From Deltaproteobacteria bacterium (GTDB taxonomy: Bacteria; Desulfobacterota; Desulfuromonadia; Desulfuromonadales; Geopsychrobacteraceae): DNA of 64,000 bases. The stretch lies in the NCBI GenBank assembly GCA_024280335.1, contig JAJRQI010000030.1:1-64000 (forward strand). Reading direction: 5' to 3'. Below the pieces are notes generated by a model. It saw nothing but the letters and a program-made list of their open reading frames with translations, ran no database searches and was not told the origin of the DNA. Shown here in pieces: positions 43,166-52,464 of this stretch. The first letter of the stretch is position 1. Every line of letters starts with the position of its first letter. The position numbers and the translations under genes are program-made.

Positions 43166-43456
43166 TTAGTTGTCCTCATTTTCAAACAGAACGACACTGC
43201 ACTTGCCACTGTCACCAGGCCCGCACTGGGCAAAGATACGAATCACCTCGGCCAGCGGCGTGGCCTTCAGTGCCAGAGAGTTACGGGCGGCCTCAGCCGC
43301 CGCGCCGACCGCCCCTGCGGCCCAGAGTCGCACCGCCTGCCGCGCCAGGTTTTCGGCCTCCTGTTCAATCTTCAACAGTGCAGAAAGATCAGCGCGACAA
43401 CGCCTGCAATCGGGGCCACCCTTGATGGCGGCCCGGCACACGGGACAACGTTGCAA
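43166..43456 (-). CDS. Zinc-ribbon protein ending the Hsp70 operon
   Basis: The 96-residue protein starts with CPVCRAAIKGGPDCRRC, a four-cysteine zinc ribbon, then one amphipathic helix region (LKIEQEAENLARQAVRLWAAG) that resembles a single TPR-like repeat. The start is a TTG with GGAAGG ahead, only 3 bp after the Hsp70 stop, so it is probably co-translated. No function is known. A substrate adaptor or scaffold for the Hsp70 is a reasonable guess. Confidence 0.6.
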   Translation of the reverse strand: MQRCPVCRAAIKGGPDCRRCRADLSALLKIEQEAENLARQAVRLWAAGAVGAAAEAARNSLALKATPLAEVIRIFAQCGPGDSGKCSVVLFENEDN

Positions 43457-43459
43457 CGC

Positions 43460-45226
43460 CTAGCCTTCCAGGTAGAAGAGGATTTCAGAAAGCTCCTCCA
43501 GGGGAGTTTCAAGGCCCGGCATATCCCCTTCAGAGAGGGCGTCGTTTATTGCCTCGATCAGATCGACCATCTCTTCGCGATCCTCAGCGGAGGCATCATC
43601 CAGCATCCTTTCGGCTTTTTCCACCACCGCCCTGGCCTGAACGATATCCCTGTGTTCGCCTTCACGACCGTCCCCGACACTGACCGCTTCCCCTTCGAAC
43701 GTCATCTCGTCAGGGTGAAAGAGGCTGTCTATCCGGCCTTTGGCCTGGGCCAACCCTGCTTCATCAAAGTGGGAGAGGGCGTTATCGATGGAAATTTTCT
43801 TCTCCAGCCCGGTCTTTTTCTCCCGTGCGGTAACGTGAAGGATGCCGTCGCTGTCAAGTGAGCACTGATTGATGATTTCGTTGCCGGCCGGAACCTTGCT
43901 CAGACCTTTGATGATGAATTCGCCGATCTTGATATTTTGCAGGGCATCCGGATTTTCGCCCTGATAGATGTTGACGATGACCTCTTCCTGGTTGTCGTGC
44001 ATGGTATAAAAAACTTCGCTTTTGGTCACCGGGATGGGGGTGTTTTTGGCGATGATCGGGACAAAATAATAGGGATAAGGCCGGCCGTCAAGTTCGTGAA
44101 AACTACTGGTGCCGAAGGTGTAGGGGGTAATATCGACCAAAACGGCAGCAACCTTTTCACCAGCGATCATCCCGGCCTGAATAGCGGCGCCGGTGGCGAC
44201 ACAGAGATCCGGATTCACCTCGCAACGCGGCTGGCTACCGAATTCCTCGTGGAGCAGTCGTTGCACCAGCGGGGTGCGGGTGGCACCGCCGACCAGCAGG
44301 ACCTCCTCGATATCGGAGACGGTCAGATCGGCGCCATTAAGGGCGGTATGGACGGCTTGGAGGGTTTCGTCAACAAAGGGGCTGATCATCGCTTCGTAAT
44401 CGCTGCGTGACAGCTCCAGGGAAAGGTGAACCGGTACGCCGTCGCGCTCGTGCAGATATTCTTCCTCAATGCGGGCAAAGGGATGATCCGAAAGGGTTCG
44501 CTTGGCCGCTTCCGCCGCCCGATCAAGCCGGGCCATCGCCTGGGCGGTTAGCTCGCCCGGTTCGACCCCCTGATTCTCTTGCAGGTGCTCGAGCAGATGA
44601 TCAACCACTTTCCGGTCGAAATCATCCCCGCCGAGACGGTTGTTACCGTGACTGGAGACGACTTCGATGATGTCGTCCTCGATTTCAACAACCGAGACAT
44701 CGAAGGTGCCCCCACCCAAATCGTAAACCAGAATCCGCTTACTTCCCTCGTGATCAGATTCATACGACAGGGCCGCTGCGGTCGGCTCGTTGATGATCTT
44801 GACCACCTCAAGTCCGGCGACCTCCCCGGCGTCCCTGGTGGCCTGACGCTGGGCGTCGGAAAAATAGGCCGGGACGGTAATCACGGCCTTCTTGACGCTG
44901 CGGCCCAGGTGCTCTTCGGCCATAAGCTTGAGCTTTTTCAGAATAATCGCGGAGATCTCGGGCGGGCTGTACGATTTTCCACCCAGACTGAGCCGGACAT
45001 CGCTGCCCATCTGGCGTTTGATCGACTTGATCGTCCGCTCAGGATAGACCTGATACTGGTTTCTGGCCGCTTCGCCGACCAGAATCTCGCCGTTGTCATC
45101 AAGACCGACGAAAGACGGCAGGATCAGGCTCTCCCCCTGCGCGATAACTCTGGCTTTGCCATCTTCGAGAACAGCAACTTCGGAGTTGGTGGTACCCAGG
45201 TCAATGCCGACAATGATATCCTTCAT
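43460..45226 (-). CDS. HscC-like Hsp70 chaperone
   Basis: The 588-residue Hsp70 has the ATPase signatures GIDLGTTNSEVAV, YDLGGGTFDVSVVEI and VLLVGGATRTPLV, a beta-rich substrate-binding domain with YTMHDNQEEVIVNIYQGEN and a short helical lid. The segments TVPAYFSDAQR and the TMH...VYQGEN region match HscC rather than the housekeeping DnaK, and it is about 50 residues shorter than DnaK. It is encoded with its own GrpE-like, J-like and TPR genes, so it probably serves a restricted client set. Confidence 0.88.
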   Translation of the reverse strand: MKDIIVGIDLGTTNSEVAVLEDGKARVIAQGESLILPSFVGLDDNGEILVGEAARNQYQVYPERTIKSIKRQMGSDVRLSLGGKSYSPPEISAIILKKLKLMAEEHLGRSVKKAVITVPAYFSDAQRQATRDAGEVAGLEVVKIINEPTAAALSYESDHEGSKRILVYDLGGGTFDVSVVEIEDDIIEVVSSHGNNRLGGDDFDRKVVDHLLEHLQENQGVEPGELTAQAMARLDRAAEAAKRTLSDHPFARIEEEYLHERDGVPVHLSLELSRSDYEAMISPFVDETLQAVHTALNGADLTVSDIEEVLLVGGATRTPLVQRLLHEEFGSQPRCEVNPDLCVATGAAIQAGMIAGEKVAAVLVDITPYTFGTSSFHELDGRPYPYYFVPIIAKNTPIPVTKSEVFYTMHDNQEEVIVNIYQGENPDALQNIKIGEFIIKGLSKVPAGNEIINQCSLDSDGILHVTAREKKTGLEKKISIDNALSHFDEAGLAQAKGRIDSLFHPDEMTFEGEAVSVGDGREGEHRDIVQARAVVEKAERMLDDASAEDREEMVDLIEAINDALSEGDMPGLETPLEELSEILFYLEG

Positions 45227-45227
45227 C

Positions 45228-45893
45228 TTATTCTTTATCCTTTATGAGTTTGTTAATTCTGACTTCTGGCATCCGCAGCAGCTCCTGCTCCCAGGAAAAC
45301 CCTTTACGCAGTTCGGCGGTCACGACGCCGTCGACCAGCTCCGGCCGGATTTCCGTTGCGGCGGCGTGCATACAAGCTGGTTCGAAACTTCGGCCGAGAA
45401 CCTCCACCTGGCGAACCTGACAGGAGGCCAGAAGCGTTTCCAGCCGGCGCAGGGTCATCTGCTGACCATCCCGCAGCCCCGCCAGCATCCGCCCGTCGCG
45501 CTTGCAGATTCGGGCAAAAAACGAAGGTCGATGCAGGGTGACGGCAGCCAGTCCTGCGCTCAACCGGTCGTGCAGCTCCAGAAGATCGCTGAGCAGGGGG
45601 CGCAGCTGCGCACGGCAGAGATCATCCCGGTCCTTACGGCTTCGGGTCAGCTCGGCGGACATCTGCTCCTGGGCCTCTTGAAGGGTTGCAAAGACCGCCT
45701 GGAACTCCTCCAGGGCGGTTTTGACCTGGCGGGATTCGATTTTAACCTCATTTTTCAGCGCCGTCAGTTCGGCAAACAGGCTGTAGAGATCGGTGCCGCC
45801 ATCGGCCGAAAGGGTTTCCAGGGCTTCTTCGGGCAGTTGCTCCAGGCAGTCGCGAAACTGCTTGGTCAGTTCATCCTTACTCATCTCATCCAT
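45228..45893 (-). CDS. GrpE-like nucleotide exchange factor
   Basis: The 221-residue protein has a long coiled coil (about 25-100) and a C-terminal half with FEPACMHAAATEIRPELVDGVVTAEL and FSWEQELLRMPEVRINK, the GrpE beta-domain pattern. It would exchange ADP for ATP on the neighbouring Hsp70. It diverges strongly from housekeeping GrpE. The ATG at 45893 lies 5 bp after the J-like gene stop with GGGTGAG before it. An upstream TTG is less likely. Confidence 0.75.
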   Translation of the reverse strand: MDEMSKDELTKQFRDCLEQLPEEALETLSADGGTDLYSLFAELTALKNEVKIESRQVKTALEEFQAVFATLQEAQEQMSAELTRSRKDRDDLCRAQLRPLLSDLLELHDRLSAGLAAVTLHRPSFFARICKRDGRMLAGLRDGQQMTLRRLETLLASCQVRQVEVLGRSFEPACMHAAATEIRPELVDGVVTAELRKGFSWEQELLRMPEVRINKLIKDKE

Positions 45894-45898
45894 GCCGC

Positions 45899-46216
45899 TC
45901 ACCCTTTGCCGATCCGGCAATCCTTGACAGCGGCGGTGAGCAGGTCGTTCATCATCTTTTCACCTGGACGTTTTCCTTCGCCAGCAGCCAGCCATTTTTC
46001 GTCCAGAAGATCCAGGTCGGGTTGCCCGTAGTGAAAGAGCCGGTATCTCAGGCGATCCTTTTCGGTTCTGATCGTCTCGAAGGCAGAACGGATTTTTTGA
46101 AAACCCCGGGGGTCGCGCTCCGGCGGGTGCTGCCGAACCTTGGCCAGGTAGGCCTTTTTGACTGCTTCATCTTCGACCGATTCAGCAAGTTCGAGGATGG
46201 AAAATGGGGTCGTCAT
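45899..46216 (-). CDS. J-like protein with HPPE in place of HPD
   Basis: The 105-residue protein reads as a J domain over residues 1-60: helix II VKKAYLAKVRQ, then HPPERDP where HPDRNP is expected, then FQKIRSAFETIRTEKDRLRYRLF. The Asp of HPD, essential for stimulating DnaK ATPase, is replaced, so it either activates only its own Hsp70 or acts as a regulator. Its start overlaps the TPR gene stop as TGATG. Its C-terminal 45 residues are unassigned. Confidence 0.7.
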   Translation of the reverse strand: MTTPFSILELAESVEDEAVKKAYLAKVRQHPPERDPRGFQKIRSAFETIRTEKDRLRYRLFHYGQPDLDLLDEKWLAAGEGKRPGEKMMNDLLTAAVKDCRIGKG

Positions 46217-48591
46217 CAGAATAGCTCCAGCTGCTCAAAGGGGTCAGTCTTGCCTTTTATGGTTTTCTTCTTCGCTTTTTTCGGTTTCTTCTTCGCTTTT
46301 TTCGGTTTCTTGAACGGAAAGGGTTCATCCCCGCCTTCTCCACCCAGAGCCCCCAGAAGGGCTTCGATAACCCTTCTGGGATTAAATTCCGGCGATTCAC
46401 CTGGGCTGAAAGGGGGCGCAAAAGGGAAAAAGTCCAGAAACTCCGCAATCAGATCCGCCACATAAAAATCGTCCCGATCCATGGCTTCACCCTTGGCCTG
46501 CTCAAGGAAATTCAGGTCTTTCTTGCTGAGGTTCTCCGGAAATCCCGCGACCTTGGCATAGAGTCGATAAAAGGTGAAGATCGGCTGGTCGGGCCAATGC
46601 TTTTCTGCCACGGTGGCAAAGGGTTGCAGCAGGTCGAAGCGCCGCTGCTGATAAAAATCGTCGCAAAGAGCGCGCGATTCCTCCTGGGAAAACCCCAGAT
46701 CGGCGGATTCTTTCAGCAGCGGCTGCAAAGGACCGTTCAACTTCTTCATGACCTCGGCAGCCTGTATCTGGTAGCTTTTGATCTGTTCAAGCAGGCGGTA
46801 GAACTCGATTTTGTTCAGCTTCACCTTGTTGCAGGCCTTGAGCTGCCGGTTGATCCGATTGCGTTTCCCTTGCGGGAGTCCCATCAGGGCGGCCTCGACT
46901 GCGGTAATCAACCAGGCCTGGCAAGGCAACCCGACCAACTGCTGTCCCGCCTCGATCAGGGTCTGCCCCTGCTGCTCCGCTTTTTCTAGGATTTTCAACA
47001 ACCCCTGACAAATAAGCGACGCCCCCTTGTGAGCTTCGCTACGCTGCTGGGTTCCGGCCAGGATAAATTCCTTGTCAGCCAACTCGAACTTGCCCGACTT
47101 AGCCAGCTTGCGGCCATGGGCAAGGTGAGCCCGCAGCAGCAGTTCTCTGACCCTGGTGTTGATCGGGTCGAGTTTCAGGATCTTTGCGGCATAGCGGGAG
47201 GTCTTCTTGAAGGCGTTGCCGTCCAAGGCTGCTTCGGCAGCGGTCAACAGGATGTCGATATCCTCGGGAAAGTGTTCCAGGGCCGGATCGAGCCACTTGC
47301 GCAGCGCCTTTTTGTCGTTCCGGCAAGCATCGAAGAGCTTCTGATAGGTCGGTTTATCCACCGGATCGTAGGCGAGGCTTTTCCCCAGATAGCCCGAACA
47401 CTCGTCCTCAAGGGTATCAAAATGCTTGTCGGCGATCTCCGCCAGATGCCGATAGACCAGGGCGATAGAAAGGTCTCTTTGCGCCGTTTGCGGGGTTTCA
47501 GCCAGCTTTTCGACATATATCTGCCAATAATCCAGGGCTGGAACCCAATCATTAAATTGCTCTAGGGCCAGAGCCTGCAGACGGATGCGTTCCGGATTGG
47601 GCAAACGGCCGAAGGCTTTGTCATAGATTTTTTCCCCCCGGGGGTAGAAGGGCAGCAGAGCCAGGCTGGTCTGCCGGGCCCATTTTGCATCGAGTTCTTT
47701 TCCCTGGCTGCAGAGCAGAGCAAGCTGTTTTTGCGGCTGGTTTTGCGCCCGAAAAAGGCCGAGCAGAACGGTGAGTCGTTTTTCATCGAACCCCCTGATG
47801 CACGCCAGCCGTTGCAGATCGGTTCGACCCATTTCGTTCAAAATGGCGGCAAGGGGCTGATCTGACTGGAGGCAACAGGCGGTGGGGCCGATCAAGGCGT
47901 AAAAAGGCGAGGACTGAGGGATTTTGGCAAAGATCCGGGCCGCACCGGCCAGATCCGATGACAGCGTCAGCAATCCTTTGAGGGCCAGAGCGAAATGTTT
48001 GTACGGAGAGCGGAAGGGAATCTGCTTGAGCGCTTGGTTCGCCCCGGTGTCCTCTTGCCGGCAATAGGCCCGCAAGGCCTCGCTGGCGAAGGGGTAATGG
48101 GCGACGATGGGAGACTCTTCGGGCAGAGCCTTGAGGAGGATTTCTTCCCCGGCAAGACACAGGGCCGCAAAGAGCTCTTCCAGGGCGGTCCCCGCCGTTG
48201 TTCCCTTGAGATGCTCCGCGTTGCGACGATACAGGTCCGCCGCTTTTTCCAGGCGGCCCGCGCCGATCAGCAACTCAATTTTGAAGGGCAGCAGGGACTC
48301 ATCCGGGGTGGTTTCCGGGCAGAAATGAGCCAGGTTGTCCAGAATAGCCAAAGCTTCCTTGGTCATCCCCTTGGCAAAAAGACCCCGAGCTCGACCCAGA
48401 TATGCCTTGGCCAACTTTTCCTGCCACTGCCGGCAAGGTTCGCTCTTCAAGAGGCGTTTGAAGACCGAAACGGCCTTGACGAAATTACCGGACCCAAGGA
48501 ACTTGTCCCCCTCAATCGCCAGAATTTCCAGCGGGATCTCCGGCAGAGAGCCTTTCCTGTTAGCTTTTCTGCGTTTTTTCGGTTTCGCCAT
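46216..48591 (-). CDS. Large TPR-like protein of the Hsp70 operon
   Basis: The 791-residue protein is mostly helical repeats (for example FVKAVSVFKRLLKSEP, ALAILDNLAHFCPE, KKTSRYAAKILKLDPINTRVRELLLRAHL), consistent with TPR or SEL1-like solenoids. A basic N terminus (KPKKRRKANRKG) and a C-terminal lysine/proline repeat (KKPKKAKKK twice) could bind nucleic acid or membranes. It leads the operon with Hsp70, GrpE-like and J-like genes. The ATG at 48591 is chosen. A 51-residue upstream extension is AT-rich and unlikely. No binding site precedes this ATG. Confidence 0.65.
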   Translation of the reverse strand: MAKPKKRRKANRKGSLPEIPLEILAIEGDKFLGSGNFVKAVSVFKRLLKSEPCRQWQEKLAKAYLGRARGLFAKGMTKEALAILDNLAHFCPETTPDESLLPFKIELLIGAGRLEKAADLYRRNAEHLKGTTAGTALEELFAALCLAGEEILLKALPEESPIVAHYPFASEALRAYCRQEDTGANQALKQIPFRSPYKHFALALKGLLTLSSDLAGAARIFAKIPQSSPFYALIGPTACCLQSDQPLAAILNEMGRTDLQRLACIRGFDEKRLTVLLGLFRAQNQPQKQLALLCSQGKELDAKWARQTSLALLPFYPRGEKIYDKAFGRLPNPERIRLQALALEQFNDWVPALDYWQIYVEKLAETPQTAQRDLSIALVYRHLAEIADKHFDTLEDECSGYLGKSLAYDPVDKPTYQKLFDACRNDKKALRKWLDPALEHFPEDIDILLTAAEAALDGNAFKKTSRYAAKILKLDPINTRVRELLLRAHLAHGRKLAKSGKFELADKEFILAGTQQRSEAHKGASLICQGLLKILEKAEQQGQTLIEAGQQLVGLPCQAWLITAVEAALMGLPQGKRNRINRQLKACNKVKLNKIEFYRLLEQIKSYQIQAAEVMKKLNGPLQPLLKESADLGFSQEESRALCDDFYQQRRFDLLQPFATVAEKHWPDQPIFTFYRLYAKVAGFPENLSKKDLNFLEQAKGEAMDRDDFYVADLIAEFLDFFPFAPPFSPGESPEFNPRRVIEALLGALGGEGGDEPFPFKKPKKAKKKPKKAKKKTIKGKTDPFEQLELF

Positions 48592-48724
48592 GGGGGTACT
48601 TAGATAAAGAAAAAGAGTTTTTGATTTTGGGCAAAAAAAAGGGAAGTCAAACTTCGAACCGACATAAAAAAATAAGTGTGTAAAACTAACATTTATAAAG
48701 GCGAAGATGAAGCGAAAAAACAAC

Positions 48725-49735
48725 CTACCTTGCGTCCACTTCAACAGCGCCGAAACCGGTCAGCACCTCCAGCAGTTCGCGCTCCAGCAGCTCGCTCAAC
48801 CGGCTGCGGGCACGAATCGCCAGCGCTTCCTGCCGGCGCGAGGACACCTTGAACGACCACTGGTGACTGCCGAAAATACGACCGCTGTTGCGCTGCTGCA
48901 GCGACAGCTGCAGAACCCCGCGCTGCCAGTACCAGCCGCCGGCCTTGAATTCTTCACTGTTCAGCTCGCCGATCAGCAGGAAATCTGCCGCTGCCGCGGT
49001 TGCGCGGTGCAAAACCCCGGCATTACCAAGGGCACCGGCCAGCAGTTCCTGTAAGCCTCCGAGGTCATCCTGAACCACCTGTGGCGCAATCTGCCAGCGG
49101 TCGAGCAATCGATCAAAATCAGCCTTTAATTCTGCCGGCTGGTACTTGGCGCTGATCCCGCTGCCGGTAATATCGACAATTGTCAGCAGCTGCTGTTCGT
49201 GCTGCCGTTTCAGCTGTGCCAGCAAGGCGGCGCGAGCGGCGGCTATCTGTTCCGGCAGAGTCTCTTTACCACCTGCGAGAGCGATATTTTCGGCGGTTTC
49301 CTCATCCAGCCGGTTGATCCGCTGACGCAGTCGATTGCCCGCCTGCAAGCGGTCAAGAACGGCCAGGGCATGGTAATCCCCGCCCGTTTCAGCGCGCCAG
49401 GTTTCGGCAATCCGGACCCCTTCGATGACCTGACTGGTCCAGGCCTGAACATCCCGAGTGATACTCGCCTGCAAACCCTGCAACCCCTCACCGCCCTGCT
49501 GCCAGATCAATTGATCGCTGCTCTGCTCACGGATCTGCACGGCGAAGATTTTCGCCAGATCGGCCCGCGCCCGATCTCGGGCAATGCCGATCATCTCCCC
49601 CTGGCCGCGACCGATTAAATAACGACCAGCGGAATAGCTGCCCGGTTCGCCGGCAATCCAGTCCGGGTTCGCGGCGGGCTGCGCACAAGCGCTCAGCAGC
49701 AAAAAACTGAGCAGGAAGATTATCTGTTTCATCAT
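48725..49735 (-). CDS. LPP20-type lipoprotein
   Basis: The 336-residue protein has a lipobox LLLSAC near Cys17, then PDWIAG and a YLIGRGQGEMIGIARDRARADLAKIFAVQI segment typical of the LPP20 domain. It is the last gene of a four-gene lipoprotein operon and starts within the end of the upstream gene. Located at the outer or inner membrane, role unknown. Confidence 0.75.
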   Translation of the reverse strand: MMKQIIFLLSFLLLSACAQPAANPDWIAGEPGSYSAGRYLIGRGQGEMIGIARDRARADLAKIFAVQIREQSSDQLIWQQGGEGLQGLQASITRDVQAWTSQVIEGVRIAETWRAETGGDYHALAVLDRLQAGNRLRQRINRLDEETAENIALAGGKETLPEQIAAARAALLAQLKRQHEQQLLTIVDITGSGISAKYQPAELKADFDRLLDRWQIAPQVVQDDLGGLQELLAGALGNAGVLHRATAAAADFLLIGELNSEEFKAGGWYWQRGVLQLSLQQRNSGRIFGSHQWSFKVSSRRQEALAIRARSRLSELLERELLEVLTGFGAVEVDAR

Positions 49736-51051
49736 TTTCTCCCGAGTAGCGAAGTTTCGGCAATGCCATGACCGGAGAGAAAAGTTTTTTCTCCGGTCCG
49801 CAGGACCACTGCCGGATAGGTAAGGCGTTCGACAACCCGACCGGCCGGATCGAGCAATTCAACGTCAAGGACGTATTCACCCGGCGACAAAGCGACCCGC
49901 GCCAGCTGAATTTCAGCCGGCAACGACAGCCAGCTGCGGGTATCGGCACGCTCACTCAGCAAGCCGGCAATATTGACCAGAAACCCGGCCAGATCGTTCT
50001 TTTTGCCCGCCTCCCGGCTCAACTGATATTTCAGCAGCGAGCGAGCTGTCAACCGGGCAATCATTGCCGGTCGGTTGGCCGCCAGCTCGGCAACCGCCAG
50101 CTCAGCAATATTTTCTACCAGCTCGGTCACCACCAGCTGTCCATCGATCAACAGTCGCGCAGCAGAAAACCCGCGTGGGCGACGCTGATATTCCGGCAGC
50201 GCGATGCGGACAAATTGTCCATGCGGCGGCACCGGCAGCGTAATCGACTGCTCAATTTTGACCGGTGCCAGGCCATTGTGAAACAGGAAGATCAGCTCCC
50301 CCTGCTGCTCCAGCATCGGCCCGTTGTCCATCCCGAACTGCTCACGATAGCGACGGTTCTCAGCAACCAATCCAAGCCGTTCGCTGCTGCGCAACAGATC
50401 GATCTGCAACTGCTTCGGCACGCTCAGCGGATAAGCTTGCGCATGCTGCTGATAGGCTTGATAGGCCAGGCGATAAGCGATCATCGCATCGCTGTACTCG
50501 CCACCGGCTTCGTAGATCAAACCACTTAAATAGCGGGCAAAAGGGTCGTTCTCGAACAGTGCCCCAAGCTCTTTATCTGCCAGCTCCCCAAGCAGCAGAT
50601 CAACTTGCAACGCCTCAACCCGGGCGGCGTCCAACTGACCAAGATTGAGATAATTGAGTGCGCTGTAGAGATTGAGCATCACCTGCTCATAGGGAGCACC
50701 AGCGTAACTGCGAGCGGTATCATTTACGATCAGGGCCGTGGTCTGCTCGCGCAGACTGAGGGCATTGAGTTGCTCAACTAACTGCTTGGCGGCGGCAAAT
50801 TCCTGATTACTTGCGGAAAAACTGCCCTTGAGCCGTAACAACATGCCGCGATTCATCAACCGGAGCAACCGATCCCGCGCCGGCGGCTCCTTCTTATCAA
50901 GCAGTTCCAGCGCCGCATCAAGCTTGTGTCCGGCCAGCTCTGCGGCAATCGGAGCGAAATTATCGCTATAGCCGGCACAACCGGCCAGAAGCCATAACAG
51001 TAGCCCGAACAGCAGTCCGCGTAACCAGTAGCTATGGGTCAAAGCCGTCAT
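49732..51051 (-). CDS. COG3014-like lipoprotein
   Basis: The 439-residue protein has a lipoprotein signal (LLLWLLAGC) and a helical repeat region (about 30-200: MLNLYSALNYLNLGQLDAARVEALQVD) followed by a beta-rich half. COG3014 proteins are encoded with LpoB-like and LPP20 lipoproteins in many Gram-negative genomes. The function is not established. Its end overlaps the LPP20 gene start. ATG at 51051 follows AAGG. Confidence 0.7.
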   Translation of the reverse strand: MTALTHSYWLRGLLFGLLLWLLAGCAGYSDNFAPIAAELAGHKLDAALELLDKKEPPARDRLLRLMNRGMLLRLKGSFSASNQEFAAAKQLVEQLNALSLREQTTALIVNDTARSYAGAPYEQVMLNLYSALNYLNLGQLDAARVEALQVDLLLGELADKELGALFENDPFARYLSGLIYEAGGEYSDAMIAYRLAYQAYQQHAQAYPLSVPKQLQIDLLRSSERLGLVAENRRYREQFGMDNGPMLEQQGELIFLFHNGLAPVKIEQSITLPVPPHGQFVRIALPEYQRRPRGFSAARLLIDGQLVVTELVENIAELAVAELAANRPAMIARLTARSLLKYQLSREAGKKNDLAGFLVNIAGLLSERADTRSWLSLPAEIQLARVALSPGEYVLDVELLDPAGRVVERLTYPAVVLRTGEKTFLSGHGIAETSLLGRK

Positions 51052-51074
51052 CGGCAAAGATCAACCTTTTCGCA

Positions 51075-51689
51075 TCAGTAACGCAGTTTGCTACGCTCGA
51101 CAAATTTTTTGATCTTCTTCTGCCCGAGCCAGACCTTGCGGTTGTCGGTCAGGCTGATCAGGGTCAGGTCGACCTGGTAGTAGCGCACCTGATCCTTGTC
51201 GGCATGATCGATGATGGTATTGATCTGCCCCTTGAGCATGAAATCGGCCCCGAGTTCCTGCCCCATGGCGTTGCGGGTCTTTTCCCGAGCATGCAGATCC
51301 TGATCTTCCCGTTCGCCGCGAATTTCCCGCCGCTCGGACGAGGATGCGACAAAATCGACCCGTCCGGAATTGACCATCGCCCGTTCGATATCAGCAACAA
51401 AGGTGTTGATATTGATATGCTCGTGGCTGAGATTACGCACCTCGCCGACGATCACTGCCGGGCGCTGCCCGGTTGCGGCCCGGTGGTCGCCGATCCAGGG
51501 GCGCTGCAGCATATCGGCGATCATCTCCGCGGATACCAGTTGCGAATCGGTATCGTTCCAGGCGCCGCTGAGATCTTTCACCTCATCCGGGGCCATCCGG
51601 CTGACTTTGGTACTGCAGGCGGACAGGGCGAGCAGGGTCGCGACGGCGACCAGCAGCAGACAAGTACGACCTAACTGACAACGCTTCAC
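51075..51689 (-). CDS. LpoB-like penicillin-binding-protein activator lipoprotein
   Basis: The 204-residue protein has a signal with LLALSAC lipobox and an LpoB-family domain (PAVIVGEVRNLSHEHININTFVADIERAMVNSGRVDFVAS). LpoB in E. coli reaches from the outer membrane to stimulate PBP1b. Here that role is inferred from the family only. Overlaps the upstream LPP20-like gene by 4 bp. Confidence 0.75.
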   Translation of the reverse strand: MKRCQLGRTCLLLVAVATLLALSACSTKVSRMAPDEVKDLSGAWNDTDSQLVSAEMIADMLQRPWIGDHRAATGQRPAVIVGEVRNLSHEHININTFVADIERAMVNSGRVDFVASSSERREIRGEREDQDLHAREKTRNAMGQELGADFMLKGQINTIIDHADKDQVRYYQVDLTLISLTDNRKVWLGQKKIKKFVERSKLRY

Positions 51690-52240
51690 TTCGACTCCTC
51701 CATCTGGCGATCAAAGATATTATCTCCGCGGGATTCTAGATATCCGCCGAACCCCTTGTTCATCTCGTGGCTTGCGGCGACGATTTTTTTCACCTGTTGC
51801 AGGTCAAGCTCGGCGATCGAATAGATACTGCCGGATTTTTTGTCTCGCCAGTGACCGATGATCCTGGTGCCATTCAGGTTGGTCTTGGTCAGGCTTTCAA
51901 TCTGCCGGGACACCGCCTGTTCGGCAGCCATTTCGCTACCCGACCCGCTGGCGGCACCATAGTCGCGATAAGCAACATCGATATAGGTCGACAGAATTCG
52001 AGCCACTTCGACCCGCGCCCGGTTATCCGCCGTGGAAATCTGCAACGACTCGTCACCCAGCGGTGGAGCCTGACCGACGCCATGGAAATAACGCCCATCC
52101 TTATCGTCAAGAATCTGGGTGCCCTCATTCACCCAATCAGGCGCACCCTTGATCCCCAGATCACTCTCGACCAGGGTTTTGCCGGAACAGCCGACCAGAA
52201 TCAGCAGTATGCTCAGTCCAACGACGATCATCCGTTTCAT
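51686..52240 (-). CDS. LPP20-like lipoprotein
   Basis: The 184-residue protein has lipobox LILVGC, then GAPDWVNEGTQIL and the LPP20-type TADNRARVEVARILSTYI. It opens the operon. AAGGAG lies about 8 nt before the ATG at 52240, preferred to an ATG three codons upstream. The paired LPP20 lipoproteins flanking LpoB and COG3014 homologues suggest an envelope complex. Confidence 0.75.
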   Translation of the reverse strand: MKRMIVVGLSILLILVGCSGKTLVESDLGIKGAPDWVNEGTQILDDKDGRYFHGVGQAPPLGDESLQISTADNRARVEVARILSTYIDVAYRDYGAASGSGSEMAAEQAVSRQIESLTKTNLNGTRIIGHWRDKKSGSIYSIAELDLQQVKKIVAASHEMNKGFGGYLESRGDNIFDRQMEESK

Positions 52241-52464
52241 AATCTGCACTCCTTGAAAAAATCATTGTTCATGATCAGCCGCTGCAACAAAGCAGACTGA
52301 CCTGTTACGAAAAAAGCGCCTCCACCTGAGTACTTTATTCGAGTATAACAATTAAGCGGGCTGACATCTGCCGCTAAATCACCGAAGCAGCGATTCCACA
52401 GCTTGACAAGCCCGGCAGAACCGCAGAGAATTGCCCGCACAACCACATTTCAAGGAGGTATCCG

